A stretch of DNA of 64,000 nucleotides from Bradyrhizobium erythrophlei (GCF_900129425.1 NZ_LT670817.1:8336001-8400000); one strand, 5' to 3'. Shown: positions 25,398 through 34,473, counted from the stretch's first letter. Numbers and translations are program-made. Notes: generated from the letters alone by a model not told the origin.

Positions 25398-26465
25398 GTG
25401 ACCGAGTTCAGTTTTTTCTCAGGCGCAGCAGGTCTGAGCGTGGCGGAGATCGCCTCGCTGACGGGCGCCGAGCCCTGTGAGGGCGCGGATCTCAACCGTC
25501 GCCTGACAGGGATTGCGCCGGTGGACGGCGCGGACTCGGATGACCTGACCTTTGTCGACAATCCCAAATTCGCCGTTGCGATGGCATCGACGGCGGCCGG
25601 CGCGGTACTGACCAGCGAGCGTTATGCCCGGCATGCACCTGACGGCGTCGCGATATTGCGCATACGCAGGCCGTACGAAGCCTTTGTCGCCGTCGCGCGC
25701 AAGATATACGGCGGTGCGCTGTGTCCGACTTCCGTATTCGACACCGACGGCGTCGCACCGGGCGCCATGGTGCATCCCTCCGCAGAGTTGGCACGCGGCG
25801 TCACGGTAGATCCATTTGCCGTGATCGGACCATCTGCCAGAATCGGGGCCGGCACATTGATCGGCGCTCATGCCGTCATCGGTCAGGGCGTTCGGGTCGG
25901 CAGCGATTGCGCCATCGGGGCCGGCTGCACGGTCACCCATGCCCATCTGGGCGACCGTGTCGTGATCCATCCCGGCTGCCATATCGGCCAGGACGGGTTC
26001 GGCTTTGTGTCGAGCGCCAAAGGGCATATCAAAATTCCGCAGGTCGGCCGCGTCGTCATTCATGACGACGTCGAGATCGGGTCCGGCACGCGAATAGATC
26101 GCGGCGGCATGCGCGACACCGTGATCGGCGAGGGAACCAAGATCGATAACCTCTGCCAGATCGGGCATAATTGCGTGGTCGGCCGCCATTGCATCATCGT
26201 CGCCCAGTCGGGGCTCAGCGGCAGCGTGACATTGGAGGATTTCGTCGTGCTCGGACCGCGCACCGGCATCATTCCGCATGTTACCGTCGGCAAAGGCGCG
26301 ATGCTGGCTTCGCGATCGACCGTCTACGAAGACGTTCCCGCGGGCGCGGTCTGGGGCGGCTTTCCGGCCAGGCCGAAGCGGCAATGGATGCGCGAAGTGG
26401 TGGCGCTGCAGAACCTCGCAGGCCGCGGCCGCAAGCAACCCAAGGGGCGCCCGGTCAAGACATAG
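25398..26465 (+). CDS. lpxD: UDP-3-O-acylglucosamine N-acyltransferase (solitary copy)
   Basis: LpxD adds the N-linked hydroxy fatty acid during lipid A synthesis in the cytoplasm. The N-terminal domain has LTFVDNPKFAVAMASTAAGAVL and the left-handed beta helix carries hexapeptide repeats (VIGPSARIGAGTLIGAHAVIGQGVRVG). IGQDGFGFV, DRGGMRDTVIGEGTKIDN and the catalytic His region QIGHNCVVG are intact. The start is uncertain: GTG at 25398 gives 355 residues, the family norm; GTG 25377 or ATG 25275 would add an unconserved extension. Here it lies before an MBL hydrolase gene, away from fabZ and lpxA, so it may be a second copy. Confidence 0.88.
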   Translation: MTEFSFFSGAAGLSVAEIASLTGAEPCEGADLNRRLTGIAPVDGADSDDLTFVDNPKFAVAMASTAAGAVLTSERYARHAPDGVAILRIRRPYEAFVAVARKIYGGALCPTSVFDTDGVAPGAMVHPSAELARGVTVDPFAVIGPSARIGAGTLIGAHAVIGQGVRVGSDCAIGAGCTVTHAHLGDRVVIHPGCHIGQDGFGFVSSAKGHIKIPQVGRVVIHDDVEIGSGTRIDRGGMRDTVIGEGTKIDNLCQIGHNCVVGRHCIIVAQSGLSGSVTLEDFVVLGPRTGIIPHVTVGKGAMLASRSTVYEDVPAGAVWGGFPARPKRQWMREVVALQNLAGRGRKQPKGRPVKT

Positions 26466-26535
26466 TGGCCATGTTCCCGGGCCAATGCGCGAATCTTTGA
26501 CTTGGCGAGCCGCGAAAAATCGGCATTGTCCTGGG

Positions 26536-27204
26536 ATGGCAAATGAAACCGAAACCAAGGCGAAAGCCGGCGCAATCATCGTCCCGGTGACGCTGTTTGA
26601 GCAGAACTGCACCCTGATCTGGTGCGAAGCCACCAAAAAGGCTGTCGTGATCGACCCCGGCGGCGACGTCGCGAAAATCCAGGCCGCGATCAAGCAGGCC
26701 AACGTCACGGTGGAAAAGATCTGGCTGACCCATGGCCACATCGACCATGTCGGGGGCGCCGCCGAGCTGCGCGACGCGCTGAAGGTGCCGATCGAAGGCC
26801 CGCATCTCGCCGACAAATTCCTGCTCGACAATGTCGTGACCAGCGGCGCGCGGTTCGGCATCACCGGGGTGCGCGATTTTGCGCCGGATCGCTGGCTCGA
26901 GGAGGGCGAGCAGGTGTCGATCGGCGAGTTGACCTTCGACATCCTGCATTGCCCCGGCCATTCGCCCGGCAGCGTGGTGTTTTTCAACAAGGACATGCGC
27001 TTTGCGCATGTCGGCGACGTGCTTTTCAACGGCTCGGTCGGGCGCAGCGACATTCCCGGCGGCGATCACGCCACGCTAATCAAGTCGATCACCGACAAGC
27101 TGCTGCCGCTCGGCGACGACGTCGGCTTCATCTGCGGCCACGGCCCGGGCTCCAGCATCGGCCAGGAGCGGATGACCAATCCGTTTCTCACCGGCGCGAT
27201 GTAA
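26536..27204 (+). CDS. MBL-fold metallo-hydrolase, glyoxalase II-like
   Basis: A 222-residue metallo-beta-lactamase-fold hydrolase. Metal ligands are in place: THGHIDHVGG (about 67-76), HCPGHSPGS (about 140), GDVLF (Asp about 160) and CGHGPGSS (about 203). The short length, without the glyoxalase II C-terminal helical domain, matches the YcbL-type of thioester hydrolase. It starts at ATG 26536, 70 bases after lpxD in the same direction, possibly in one transcript. The natural substrate is unknown. Confidence 0.9.
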   Translation: MANETETKAKAGAIIVPVTLFEQNCTLIWCEATKKAVVIDPGGDVAKIQAAIKQANVTVEKIWLTHGHIDHVGGAAELRDALKVPIEGPHLADKFLLDNVVTSGARFGITGVRDFAPDRWLEEGEQVSIGELTFDILHCPGHSPGSVVFFNKDMRFAHVGDVLFNGSVGRSDIPGGDHATLIKSITDKLLPLGDDVGFICGHGPGSSIGQERMTNPFLTGAM

Positions 27205-27235
27205 TCGCCGAATTCATTTCCAGTTCGGTGGCTTT

Positions 27236-27370
27236 CATCCTTCGAGACGCGGCGAAGACGCTGCTCCTCCAGCAACAACGGCGAAGCCGTTGCGCGGGGA
27301 TGAGGGTCTGGGCCCTCGTGGTGAGGAGCGCGGCATCGCCGCGCGTCTCGAACCACGAAGCCTCGGGATG
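27236..27370. repeat. Dispersed inverted repeat
   Basis: CATCCTTCGAGACGCG near the left and CGCGTCTCGAACCACGAAG near the right form inverted arms, with an inner pair around GGATGAGG. It occupies most of the 261-base space between the convergent MBL and HxlR genes. Confidence 0.65.
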
Positions 27371-27465
27371 CGCCGTCAAGATGCCAATCAAGTGGAATAC
27401 GTTTTAGCCGGCGGCAGCCGGCCATCAGCGATTCGAGGCGACGTTTTCGATCGGCGCCGTCGCGA

Positions 27466-27843
27466 CTATTCGGCCGCGATCATTTCCATCGCGTTTGCCG
27501 GCGCGAGGTGGCGCGCGCCCCAGTTGCGAATGGCGGCAATGACCGGGACAAAGCTCTTGCCCTTGCGGGTCAGGCGATATTCGACCTTGGGGGGAACGAC
27601 GCCGTAATCCTTGCGGTCGATCAGCCCGCTCTCGGTGAGCGCCTTCAATTCGCGGCTGAGCACGCGGGGCGCGATTTCCGACGTGCCGCTTGCGCCGCGC
27701 AGCAGACCGGTCCGGATCTCGCCATAGCGGCGGGGACCATCCTTCAGATCCCAGACGATCCGCAGCTTGTATTTGCCGCTGATCATTTTCTGGAACGCCG
27801 CCACCGGACACCCGCACGTCTGTGCTGATTTTGCGCTTGTCAT
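27466..27843 (-). CDS. HxlR-family transcriptional regulator
   Basis: A 125-residue winged-helix regulator. The N-terminal CGCPV (Cys10 and Cys12) may sense thiol or quinone stress, as in YodB/HxlR relatives. The core GKYKLRIVWDLKDGPRRYGEIR...VLSRELKALTESGLIDRKDYGVVPPKVEYRLTRKG is a canonical HxlR domain. A roughly 10-residue stretch (GLLRGASGTS) sits before PRVLSREL, longer than usual. The ATG at 27843 is preferred over an upstream GTG. It is divergent from the gene at 27997, its likely target. Confidence 0.92.
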   Translation of the reverse strand: MTSAKSAQTCGCPVAAFQKMISGKYKLRIVWDLKDGPRRYGEIRTGLLRGASGTSEIAPRVLSRELKALTESGLIDRKDYGVVPPKVEYRLTRKGKSFVPVIAAIRNWGARHLAPANAMEMIAAE

Positions 27844-27904
27844 ATCGCCATCTCCCACAAACACGTCCTTCGCGGCTCTTCAGATTACGGACAAGCGCAA
27901 GAAA

Positions 27905-27931
27905 GTCCATAGTATCATTTTTGTCCATACT
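27905..27931. promoter_or_regulatory. Candidate HxlR operator
   Basis: GTCCATA occurs twice as direct repeats 18 bases apart (27905-27911 and 27923-27929), and AGTAT / ATACT (27911-27915 and 27927-27931) form an inverted repeat with 11 bases between. The site lies in the divergent intergenic region of the HxlR gene and the gene at 27997. Operator status is inferred from position and symmetry. Confidence 0.45.
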
Positions 27932-27996
27932 TGCATTATCGCTCCTTGCAGCGCCAGATAGCGCTGTGCCGACCGCAGTCAACGAAGGAGCCTTCG

Positions 27997-28308
27997 ATGA
28001 AACATTTCATGATCAAATATCGGTTTGCCAACGGCACCACGGAGCAATGGCATCGGGAAATCGAACGGTTCATTGCCGCGCTGAACAACGATCCCGAATT
28101 GCAGGGGAAGATCAGCTACCGCTGCATGAAGAACCGCGACGATTCCAGCTATTTTCATCTCGCCGCGGCCGCCGATGAGCAGGCCGTCAAGACGCTGCAG
28201 CAGCGGGATTTCTTCAAGCACTACACGGAAAAGACCCGGCAGGTCGCCGGCGGCGAGGTCGTGGTCACGCCGATCGAACTGATCGCGGAAACCGCGTATC
28301 GGCCATGA
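27997..28308 (+). CDS. Small ABM-like protein of unknown function
   Basis: A 103-residue protein with the ferredoxin-like pattern MKHFMIKYRFANGTTEQWHREIERFIAALNNDPELQGKISYRCMKNRDDSSYFHLAAAAD..DFFKHYTEKTRQ, resembling antibiotic biosynthesis monooxygenase (ABM) and quinol-monooxygenase folds. The function is not established. A strong AAGGAG site lies 7 bases before the ATG. It is divergent from the HxlR regulator, which probably represses it. Confidence 0.8.
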   Translation: MKHFMIKYRFANGTTEQWHREIERFIAALNNDPELQGKISYRCMKNRDDSSYFHLAAAADEQAVKTLQQRDFFKHYTEKTRQVAGGEVVVTPIELIAETAYRP

Positions 28309-28317
28309 GCGTGTACG

Positions 28318-30807
28318 CTATCCCGAGATCATCGCGCGGATTCGCTGCGACAGATGCTCGAGGTCGAACGGCTTGGTGATCATCTCCATGCCGGGCTGCA
28401 GGAAGCCGTCCGCCATCGCGACGCTCTCGGCGTAGCCGGTGATGAAAAGAATTTTCAGGCCGGGCCGGGTTTCGCGGGCCTGATCGGCCAACTGGCGACC
28501 GTTCATGCCGGGCAGACCGACGTCGGTGACCAGCAAATCGATCCGCTCATGGTCGCGCAGGATTTGCAGGCCCGACGGTCCATCGACGGCCTCCAGCGTC
28601 CGGAACCCTTGTTCCCCCAGCATCTCCAGGATGACCCCGCGCACGACCGGCTCGTCCTCGACCACCAGCACGGTCTCGCCGGTGGCGGCGTGTTCGGCCG
28701 CCCTGACCGCCGATGCATGCGCGGCGGCGCCGTCGCCGTGATGCCGCGGCAAATAGAGCCTGACCGAGGTCCCCCGCCCTATCTTGCTGTCGAGCGTGAC
28801 ATGGCCGTTCGACTGCCGCGCAAAGCCGTAGATCATCGAAAGTCCAAGTCCTGTGCCTTGTCCGATCGGCTTGGTGGTGAAGAACGGATCGAAGGCGCGT
28901 GCCGCGACCTCCACGCTCATGCCGACGCCGGTGTCGGTAACAGTGATGCAGATATAATCGCCGGGCGAGAGCGCCGGCGTGTCCGCGGTCACACTGTCGA
29001 GCCGCGCATTGGCGGTCGAGATGGTGAGCTTGCCGCCATCCGGCATGGCATCGCGCGCGTTGATGGCGAGATTGAGCAGCGCGCTTTCCAGCTGATTGGG
29101 ATCGCACAGTGTCCCCCACAGATCGTCCGGCGCCACGATCGCCAGATCGATGGTCTCGCCGATGGTCCGGCGCAACAGGTCCTCCAGCGACACCACGAGC
29201 TGATTGGCATCGACGCTTTTCGGGATCAGCGGCTGCCGCCGCGCGAATGCCAGCAGGCGATGCGTGAGCGCTGCGGCGCGGTTCGCCGAGGTCATCGCCG
29301 CATTGATGTAACGCGCGACGTTGTCGGTGCGTCCCTGATTGAGACGGGTCTGCAGCAGATCAAGAGAGCCCACAATGCCGGTCAGGAGGTTGTTGAAGTC
29401 GTGCGCGATGCCGCCGGTGAGCTGCCCCACCGCTTCCATCTTCTGGGACTGCAGCAATGCCTCCTCGGTTGCTTTCAGCCGCTCGGCGGCAGCCCTCTCC
29501 GCGGTCACGTCGCGGGCAACCGCATAGATGTGATCGCGGTCCGCCACGCCGGTCCACGACAGCCAGCGGTAGGAACCGTCCTTGTGCCGAAACCGGCTTT
29601 CGAACCGGACGGTGGTCTCGCGGGCACCGAGCTTTTCGACCTCCGCGCGTGTGACGCCGTTGTCGTCAGGATGCTCCAGCCATTGCGAGGTGCGGTTCAA
29701 CAATTCGGCCTCGCTCCAGCCGAGCGTCCGGGTCCAGGCCGGGTTGACCGTGCGCCAGATGCCGCTGCGATCGGCGACCACCAAAAGATCCTGCGACACG
29801 TTCCAGATCCGGTCGCGCTCACGGGTCTTTTCCTCGACGCGCTGCGCCAGCGTCGCGTTCAGCTCGGCGAGTTGGTCGGCAAGCCTGCGGAAACGCTCTT
29901 CGCTTTGCCGCAGCGCGAGGTCGGCCTCGACCTGTTCGGTGACATCGCTGTGCGCCCCGACCAGGCGTATCGCTCTGCCCTGCGCATCGCGCTCGATGGT
30001 GGATTTGACTGAAATCCAGCGGGTCTCGCCGTCACTGGGACGAATAATCCGATATTGCACGCTGTATTCACGCACGCCACCTGCGACGGCGTCGCGGAAT
30101 TTCTGTTCCGTGGTCTCGCGGTCGTCGGGATGGATGCGTCGCACCCAGTCTTCGTGGGACTCGTTGGCCGCGTCCGGCGGCAGCCCGTGAATCAGCAAAT
30201 ACTCGGGCGACCGGCGATTGCGGAAACCGGTCGTGAGGTCGACCTCGAGGCCGCCGATCCGGCCGATCTGCTGCACGCGCGCCAGTTCGGCCTCGCGTTC
30301 CCGTAACGCCGCGGCAGCGAGGTAGTCCCTGGTCACATCGCTGCAAACCACGAGCACGCCGCCGACGCTATCGTCTTCATCGATCGGGCTGTAGCCGTAG
30401 GTCCAGTAGACCTGCTCGAGCCGGCCATAACGCGTCACCGGAATGAGCTGCTTTTCATGCCAGGTGGCGCCGCCGCCGCTCATCACCTGCTCGATCTGCG
30501 GACCGATAACGTCCCAGATTTCAGCCCAGCACTCCCGTCCCCGCTGGCCCAGCGCGCTTGGGTGGCGCTCGGGTCCCATGGTCTGACGATAGGCGTCGTT
30601 ATAAAACTGAATGAGTTCCGGGCCCCACCAGATGAACATCGGGTGGTTGGTATTGAGCACAATCCGCAGCGCGGTCCGCAAACTTTGCGGCCAGCTGTCA
30701 GGCTTGCCCAACGGGGTAGCCGACCAGTCGTAGGCCCGCGTCAATGCGCCCATCTCGCCGCCGCCGGCGAGGAAATCCGCGGAAATCGGTCGGGTGATCT
30801 TCAACAT
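28318..30807 (-). CDS. PAS-containing hybrid sensor histidine kinase
   Basis: An 829-residue cytoplasmic sensor. Three PAS-type regions are visible (about 25-165, 190-300 and 345-450, the second and third with PAC motifs such as RIIRPSDGETRWISVKSTIERDAQG). Then comes a HisKA domain (GGIAHDFNNLLTG, His469), an HATPase domain (NLAINARDAMPDGG, DTGVGM, GTGLGLSMIYGF) and a C-terminal receiver domain (VLVVEDEPVVRG, phosphorylated Asp in LLVTDVGLPGMNG, ITGYAE, KPFD). The likely start is ATG 30807; a TTG seven codons earlier is also possible. The signal and output partner are unknown. It is convergent with the gene at 27997. Confidence 0.9.
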   Translation of the reverse strand: MLKITRPISADFLAGGGEMGALTRAYDWSATPLGKPDSWPQSLRTALRIVLNTNHPMFIWWGPELIQFYNDAYRQTMGPERHPSALGQRGRECWAEIWDVIGPQIEQVMSGGGATWHEKQLIPVTRYGRLEQVYWTYGYSPIDEDDSVGGVLVVCSDVTRDYLAAAALREREAELARVQQIGRIGGLEVDLTTGFRNRRSPEYLLIHGLPPDAANESHEDWVRRIHPDDRETTEQKFRDAVAGGVREYSVQYRIIRPSDGETRWISVKSTIERDAQGRAIRLVGAHSDVTEQVEADLALRQSEERFRRLADQLAELNATLAQRVEEKTRERDRIWNVSQDLLVVADRSGIWRTVNPAWTRTLGWSEAELLNRTSQWLEHPDDNGVTRAEVEKLGARETTVRFESRFRHKDGSYRWLSWTGVADRDHIYAVARDVTAERAAAERLKATEEALLQSQKMEAVGQLTGGIAHDFNNLLTGIVGSLDLLQTRLNQGRTDNVARYINAAMTSANRAAALTHRLLAFARRQPLIPKSVDANQLVVSLEDLLRRTIGETIDLAIVAPDDLWGTLCDPNQLESALLNLAINARDAMPDGGKLTISTANARLDSVTADTPALSPGDYICITVTDTGVGMSVEVAARAFDPFFTTKPIGQGTGLGLSMIYGFARQSNGHVTLDSKIGRGTSVRLYLPRHHGDGAAAHASAVRAAEHAATGETVLVVEDEPVVRGVILEMLGEQGFRTLEAVDGPSGLQILRDHERIDLLVTDVGLPGMNGRQLADQARETRPGLKILFITGYAESVAMADGFLQPGMEMITKPFDLEHLSQRIRAMISG

Positions 30808-30984
30808 CGGGGGATGATCGGTGGCCAAGTTCAGCCCAATTAGCAGCGGGAACCTAACCGCCGGTCACACCCCATGCAAACTCACGGCACCGCCCGTTGG
30901 TTCCAATATTTCTTCCGATGGGCGGAACAAATGAGCTGCTGCCTGCGCGGCAGGCGGCATTAACCACTCGCGCCGCAACCTCCG

Positions 30985-32208
30985 TTATTTCATCAGGCCC
31001 GCGGCCGTCAGCGCGCGGGTGATGACGCTGCCGACGTCGATGCCGCGGGATCGCGGTTGGCGGGGCGACTCGGGACGGCGGTGCAGCGTCGTCCGCGGCC
31101 ACAACACCGCGCCGAGATCCGGTACCGGCGTGGGCGCCGGGGCCATCACCGGAATTGTCTTTGTAACTTCCCTGGAAGCAGCCGTTGCTGCCGGCTTCGC
31201 TGCTTCGCTGGGCTGATGAACCCATTCGGTTAGCCCGAAGAAATTCGCAATGTGGTACGACGACGAAATCCCCGCCTCGATCAGGAAAGCGCCTTGCGCG
31301 CCGTATCGCTCGTCGTTGTCGGCAACACCCAGCGGGGTGCCATGGGCCATATCGGTGATGGTGTAGGATTCGACGATGGTTTCGCCGTCCGCGTTCCACC
31401 AGACCTGGTGCGGGTAGCCGTCGACGATCGACTCCGACATTGGCGCCGCGGGCAGCTGATGCACGTCGAGCCATTGCTTGACGATCTCATCGGCATTCGC
31501 GGGATTGACCGTGCGATCGGCGCTACCGTGCCACACCGACAGTTTCGGCCAGGGGCCTTTGTGATTCGAAGCGTTGCGCACCAGATCTCCCAGCTCGGCG
31601 GCCGGGCGGGACGGCGACTGCGACATGCCGGTCAACGCTTCCCGCACATTGGTCGCAACCCCGAACGGCAGGCCGGCGATAACGGCGCCGCCGGCAAATA
31701 TGTCGGGATAGGTCGCGAGCATCACCGACGTCATGGCGCCGCCGGCGGAAAGCCCGGTGACGAAGATCCGTTGCGGATCGACATCGGCTTCGTCCACCAT
31801 CCGCGCGATCATCTGGCGGATCGAACAGGCCTCGCCGCTGTCGCGCGCGGTATCTTCCGGATTGAACCAGTTGAAACAGCCCTGGCCGTTGTTCGACGAT
31901 TGCTGCTGGGGCATCAGCAACGCAAAGCCGTAATGCTTGGCGAGCGTCGACCAGCCGGCGCCGAGATCGTAGCCGGCGGCGGTCTGGCCGCAGCCGTGCA
32001 AAACCACGACAAGGGCGGGCGCCTCCTGGCGATGGTCCGAGACGAAAGAAAACATCCTCAGACCGCCCGGATTGGAACCGAAGCCTGTGGTTTCCACCAG
32101 GGGGCTGCGGCTGTCCGGTGTCAGGTTTCGTGCAAACTGCCCAAAACCGTTGATTCCATTTACCTTTTGGAGACGCCGCAGAAATTCGATATTTTTTGCG
32201 AGGGACAC
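30985..32208 (-). CDS. PHB-depolymerase-family esterase
   Basis: A 407-residue alpha/beta hydrolase of the extracellular-type esterase/PHB depolymerase family (Esterase_PHB). LVVVLHGCGQTAAGYD forms the oxyanion region, TGLSAGGAM carries the nucleophilic Ser, and the WHGSADRTV segment has the Asp. The proline-rich C-terminal tail is not conserved. The GTG start at 32208 is supported by AAGGAG 6 bases upstream; no signal peptide is visible, so it may act in the cytoplasm. The substrate could be a polyester or a feruloyl-type ester. Confidence 0.85.
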   Translation of the reverse strand: MSLAKNIEFLRRLQKVNGINGFGQFARNLTPDSRSPLVETTGFGSNPGGLRMFSFVSDHRQEAPALVVVLHGCGQTAAGYDLGAGWSTLAKHYGFALLMPQQQSSNNGQGCFNWFNPEDTARDSGEACSIRQMIARMVDEADVDPQRIFVTGLSAGGAMTSVMLATYPDIFAGGAVIAGLPFGVATNVREALTGMSQSPSRPAAELGDLVRNASNHKGPWPKLSVWHGSADRTVNPANADEIVKQWLDVHQLPAAPMSESIVDGYPHQVWWNADGETIVESYTITDMAHGTPLGVADNDERYGAQGAFLIEAGISSSYHIANFFGLTEWVHQPSEAAKPAATAASREVTKTIPVMAPAPTPVPDLGAVLWPRTTLHRRPESPRQPRSRGIDVGSVITRALTAAGLMK

Positions 32209-32352
32209 CAGCAGCTCCTTGGCGAGAGATCTTGTTTCTAACCGCACCAAGACAAGATAGTTGCTGCACTGCAAAATAAAAAGGACGTGTGCTGTCAATT
32301 CCGGACGGTTGCCTCCGCCTTAATTGCGTTCAGGTGGCGACACCGACCGCAT

Positions 32353-32558
32353 TCACGACAGAAATGCGGCAGCGGCGAGAATCGACAGCGCAAACATGGC
32401 CAGCGCGGCGAGCAACGCCGATGGCGCGGAGAAAACAGCTTCGATAGCAAAAAATACCGCGCCGATCGCGGCGACGCCGGCGGCGTTGGCGACTTGCGCC
32501 GTGGTGCCGTAAATCCCGGCGCCCGAAAAGGATGCCGCCGCCGCACTGGAAGATGCGC
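32353..32558 (-). pseudogene. C-terminal remnant of an MFS efflux transporter
   Basis: The minus strand reads FSGAGIYGTTAQVANAAGVAAIGAVFF... and ends in a stop at 32353-32355, with two hydrophobic segments. This matches the last two helices of DHA2/EmrB-type drug transporters. It begins exactly where a copy of the 200-base repeat starts at 32559, so most of the gene is missing and no start exists. About 68 codons remain. Confidence 0.65.
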
Positions 32559-32766
32559 TAAAGCGTGATGAGATGAGGTTAGATTGAGCTGCGACGCAGC
32601 GGAAACTTTACCTCTCCCATAGGGAGAGGTCGGCGCGTAGCGCCGGGTGAGGGGTCACGGCCTATCGGTGGTGCAGCACCCCCTCACCCGATTTGCTACG
32701 CAAATCGACCTCTCCCCGCTGGGGAGAGGTGAAGGGCACACCGATTCAAATTAAACCCATCTTGCG
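32559..32766. repeat. About 200-base dispersed repeat, copy A
   Basis: Begins TAAAGCGTGATGAGATGAGG and carries several stems: CCTCTCCC / GGGAGAGG, GGCGCGTAGCGCC, CCCCTCACCCGATTTG / CAAATCG and CCTCTCCCCGCTGGGGAGAGG. Related copies are at 48271-48446 and 56826-57064 (reverse). It fills the space between the MFS remnant and the glycosyltransferase gene. Confidence 0.85.
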
Positions 32767-34236
32767 CTAGATCGCCTTCAATTTGCGATAGGCGAACCAC
32801 ACCATTTTCAACAGCAGCCAGCCGTCGCGGAAGCGGGAGATCTGGGTCTCGCCGAAGGTGCGCGCCTTATAATGGATCGGCGTCTCGATGATCTTGAGAT
32901 TCTGTTTGGCGGCGCCGAAGATCAGGTCGAAGTCGCCGAACGGATCGAAGTTGCCGAAATAGCCGCGCTCCCGCGCCAGCATTTCGTAATCTTTTCGCAG
33001 CAGCACCTTGGTGCCGCACAGCGTGTCGGTCAGCCGGGTATTGACGAGATAGCTGAACAGATAGGCAAAGCAGCGATTGGCGATCAGGTTGAGCGGACGC
33101 ATCGCCTCGTTCTCCATGGGATAGATCAGGCGGGTGCCGTTGACGAATTCGGCCTTCCCCGTCTCGATCACCGCATGATATTTCGGCAGCGCTTCCGGCG
33201 GCATCGTCAGGTCGGCATCCAGGATCATCAGCACGTCTCCGGTCGCCGCGGCAAAACCCTTGCGGACCGCATCTCCCTTGCCCTTGCCGTCCTGCTTCAG
33301 CACCTTGATATCCCAGCTATCCCGGTAGGCATCGCGAACGCGCTCGCATTCCTCGAAGGTGCCGTCGCTGGAATTACCCTCGACGAACAGGATTTCCTGG
33401 GCGGAGCCGAATCGGGGCATGCGCAGGATGGCATTTTCGATGTTGCCCTTCTCGTTGCGGCACGGAATCAGAATGCTTGCGGAAAATTTCCGGTCCGGAA
33501 AATTTCGCACCGGCCGTCCGACGATATAGGTCCGCAGGCACAGGTGCCGGATGCCGGGCAGCGGCGCGATGAATCGATTGATGAACGGCCCGAGGCCGAG
33601 CCAGCGCCGCGGCAGCAGTTGTCGCTGCTCCTGACTGATCACTTCGAAATCCGCGAGATCCATCAGGTTCAAAAAATCGGCCGTGGCGATGTAATTGATT
33701 TTGGGTTGCTTGCTCCGCAGATGCAGCAGCTCGGCGAGCTTCAGGACCGGCTCCCACAGATGGGAATAATAGGCGATGATGATCCGCGTCGACGGCGCGC
33801 ACAGATGATTCACCAGCCGCAACGTGCCGTCGATGTCCTCGAACAGGCCAATGGTGTCGGCGATCACGACGTAATCGAACGGTCCCTCGATGCCGGTCAG
33901 CGTCGCCGGATCTTCCACGTCGCCCAGACAAAAATACAGATTGGGGTGACGGGCGTTCGCCTTCGCGATGGTTTCGGCGCCGAAATCGATGCCGACGCCG
34001 TAAGATGGTTGCAGCGAAGCCAGCAAATCCCCGCGGCCGCAGCCGAGTTCAAGCACCCGCTTTCCCGGCGGAATCAGAAACTGCATGAACTTGCGGTCGT
34101 CTTCGTGGTAGGCGACATTGAACTCGCGCCAGCGATCCAGTTCGTCGCGGTTGGCCTCGAAATGATCGAGCAGATCCCGCTTGCGCTGACTGGAAAGCTG
34201 CAGAGAAGCAGGCTGGTCGGATTGCTTCAGATACAT
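32767..34236 (-). CDS. SAM methyltransferase fused to GT2 glycosyltransferase
   Basis: A 489-residue fusion from the ATG at 34236. The N-terminal half is a class I methyltransferase (VLELGCGRGDLL about 61-72, GDVEDP about 105-110). The C-terminal half is a GT2 domain like dolichyl-phosphate mannose synthase (SILIPCRNEKGNIENAI about 253-270, DAD about 340, GDVLMILDADLTMP), with a membrane-interacting C-terminus. The likely use is in envelope polysaccharide or lipid glycosylation, with the methyl acceptor unknown. A longer frame to 34353 lacks a ribosome site. It starts 237 bases from the divergent LLM gene. Confidence 0.85.
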   Translation of the reverse strand: MYLKQSDQPASLQLSSQRKRDLLDHFEANRDELDRWREFNVAYHEDDRKFMQFLIPPGKRVLELGCGRGDLLASLQPSYGVGIDFGAETIAKANARHPNLYFCLGDVEDPATLTGIEGPFDYVVIADTIGLFEDIDGTLRLVNHLCAPSTRIIIAYYSHLWEPVLKLAELLHLRSKQPKINYIATADFLNLMDLADFEVISQEQRQLLPRRWLGLGPFINRFIAPLPGIRHLCLRTYIVGRPVRNFPDRKFSASILIPCRNEKGNIENAILRMPRFGSAQEILFVEGNSSDGTFEECERVRDAYRDSWDIKVLKQDGKGKGDAVRKGFAAATGDVLMILDADLTMPPEALPKYHAVIETGKAEFVNGTRLIYPMENEAMRPLNLIANRCFAYLFSYLVNTRLTDTLCGTKVLLRKDYEMLARERGYFGNFDPFGDFDLIFGAAKQNLKIIETPIHYKARTFGETQISRFRDGWLLLKMVWFAYRKLKAI

Positions 34237-34473
34237 TGCAGCCTCGAAGCGGAAAACGGAGAGTTCTCTTAGCTGAAGGGCCCTGAGGTGTAAATTCGGC
34301 AGGGAAGCCTGCTCAGGCCGTTGGCGGCCTGCGAGAGTGCCGGGCGTCGGCATGTCAGACCGGCCCGCACGACAACCATGCGTCAGCAGGGGGTTTCCGC
34401 GATTGCCTTGGCCCTCACCACCCCCTAGTTTGGCGTCGAGCCAACCAAGAACAATAGGTCCGGAGAGAAATTA

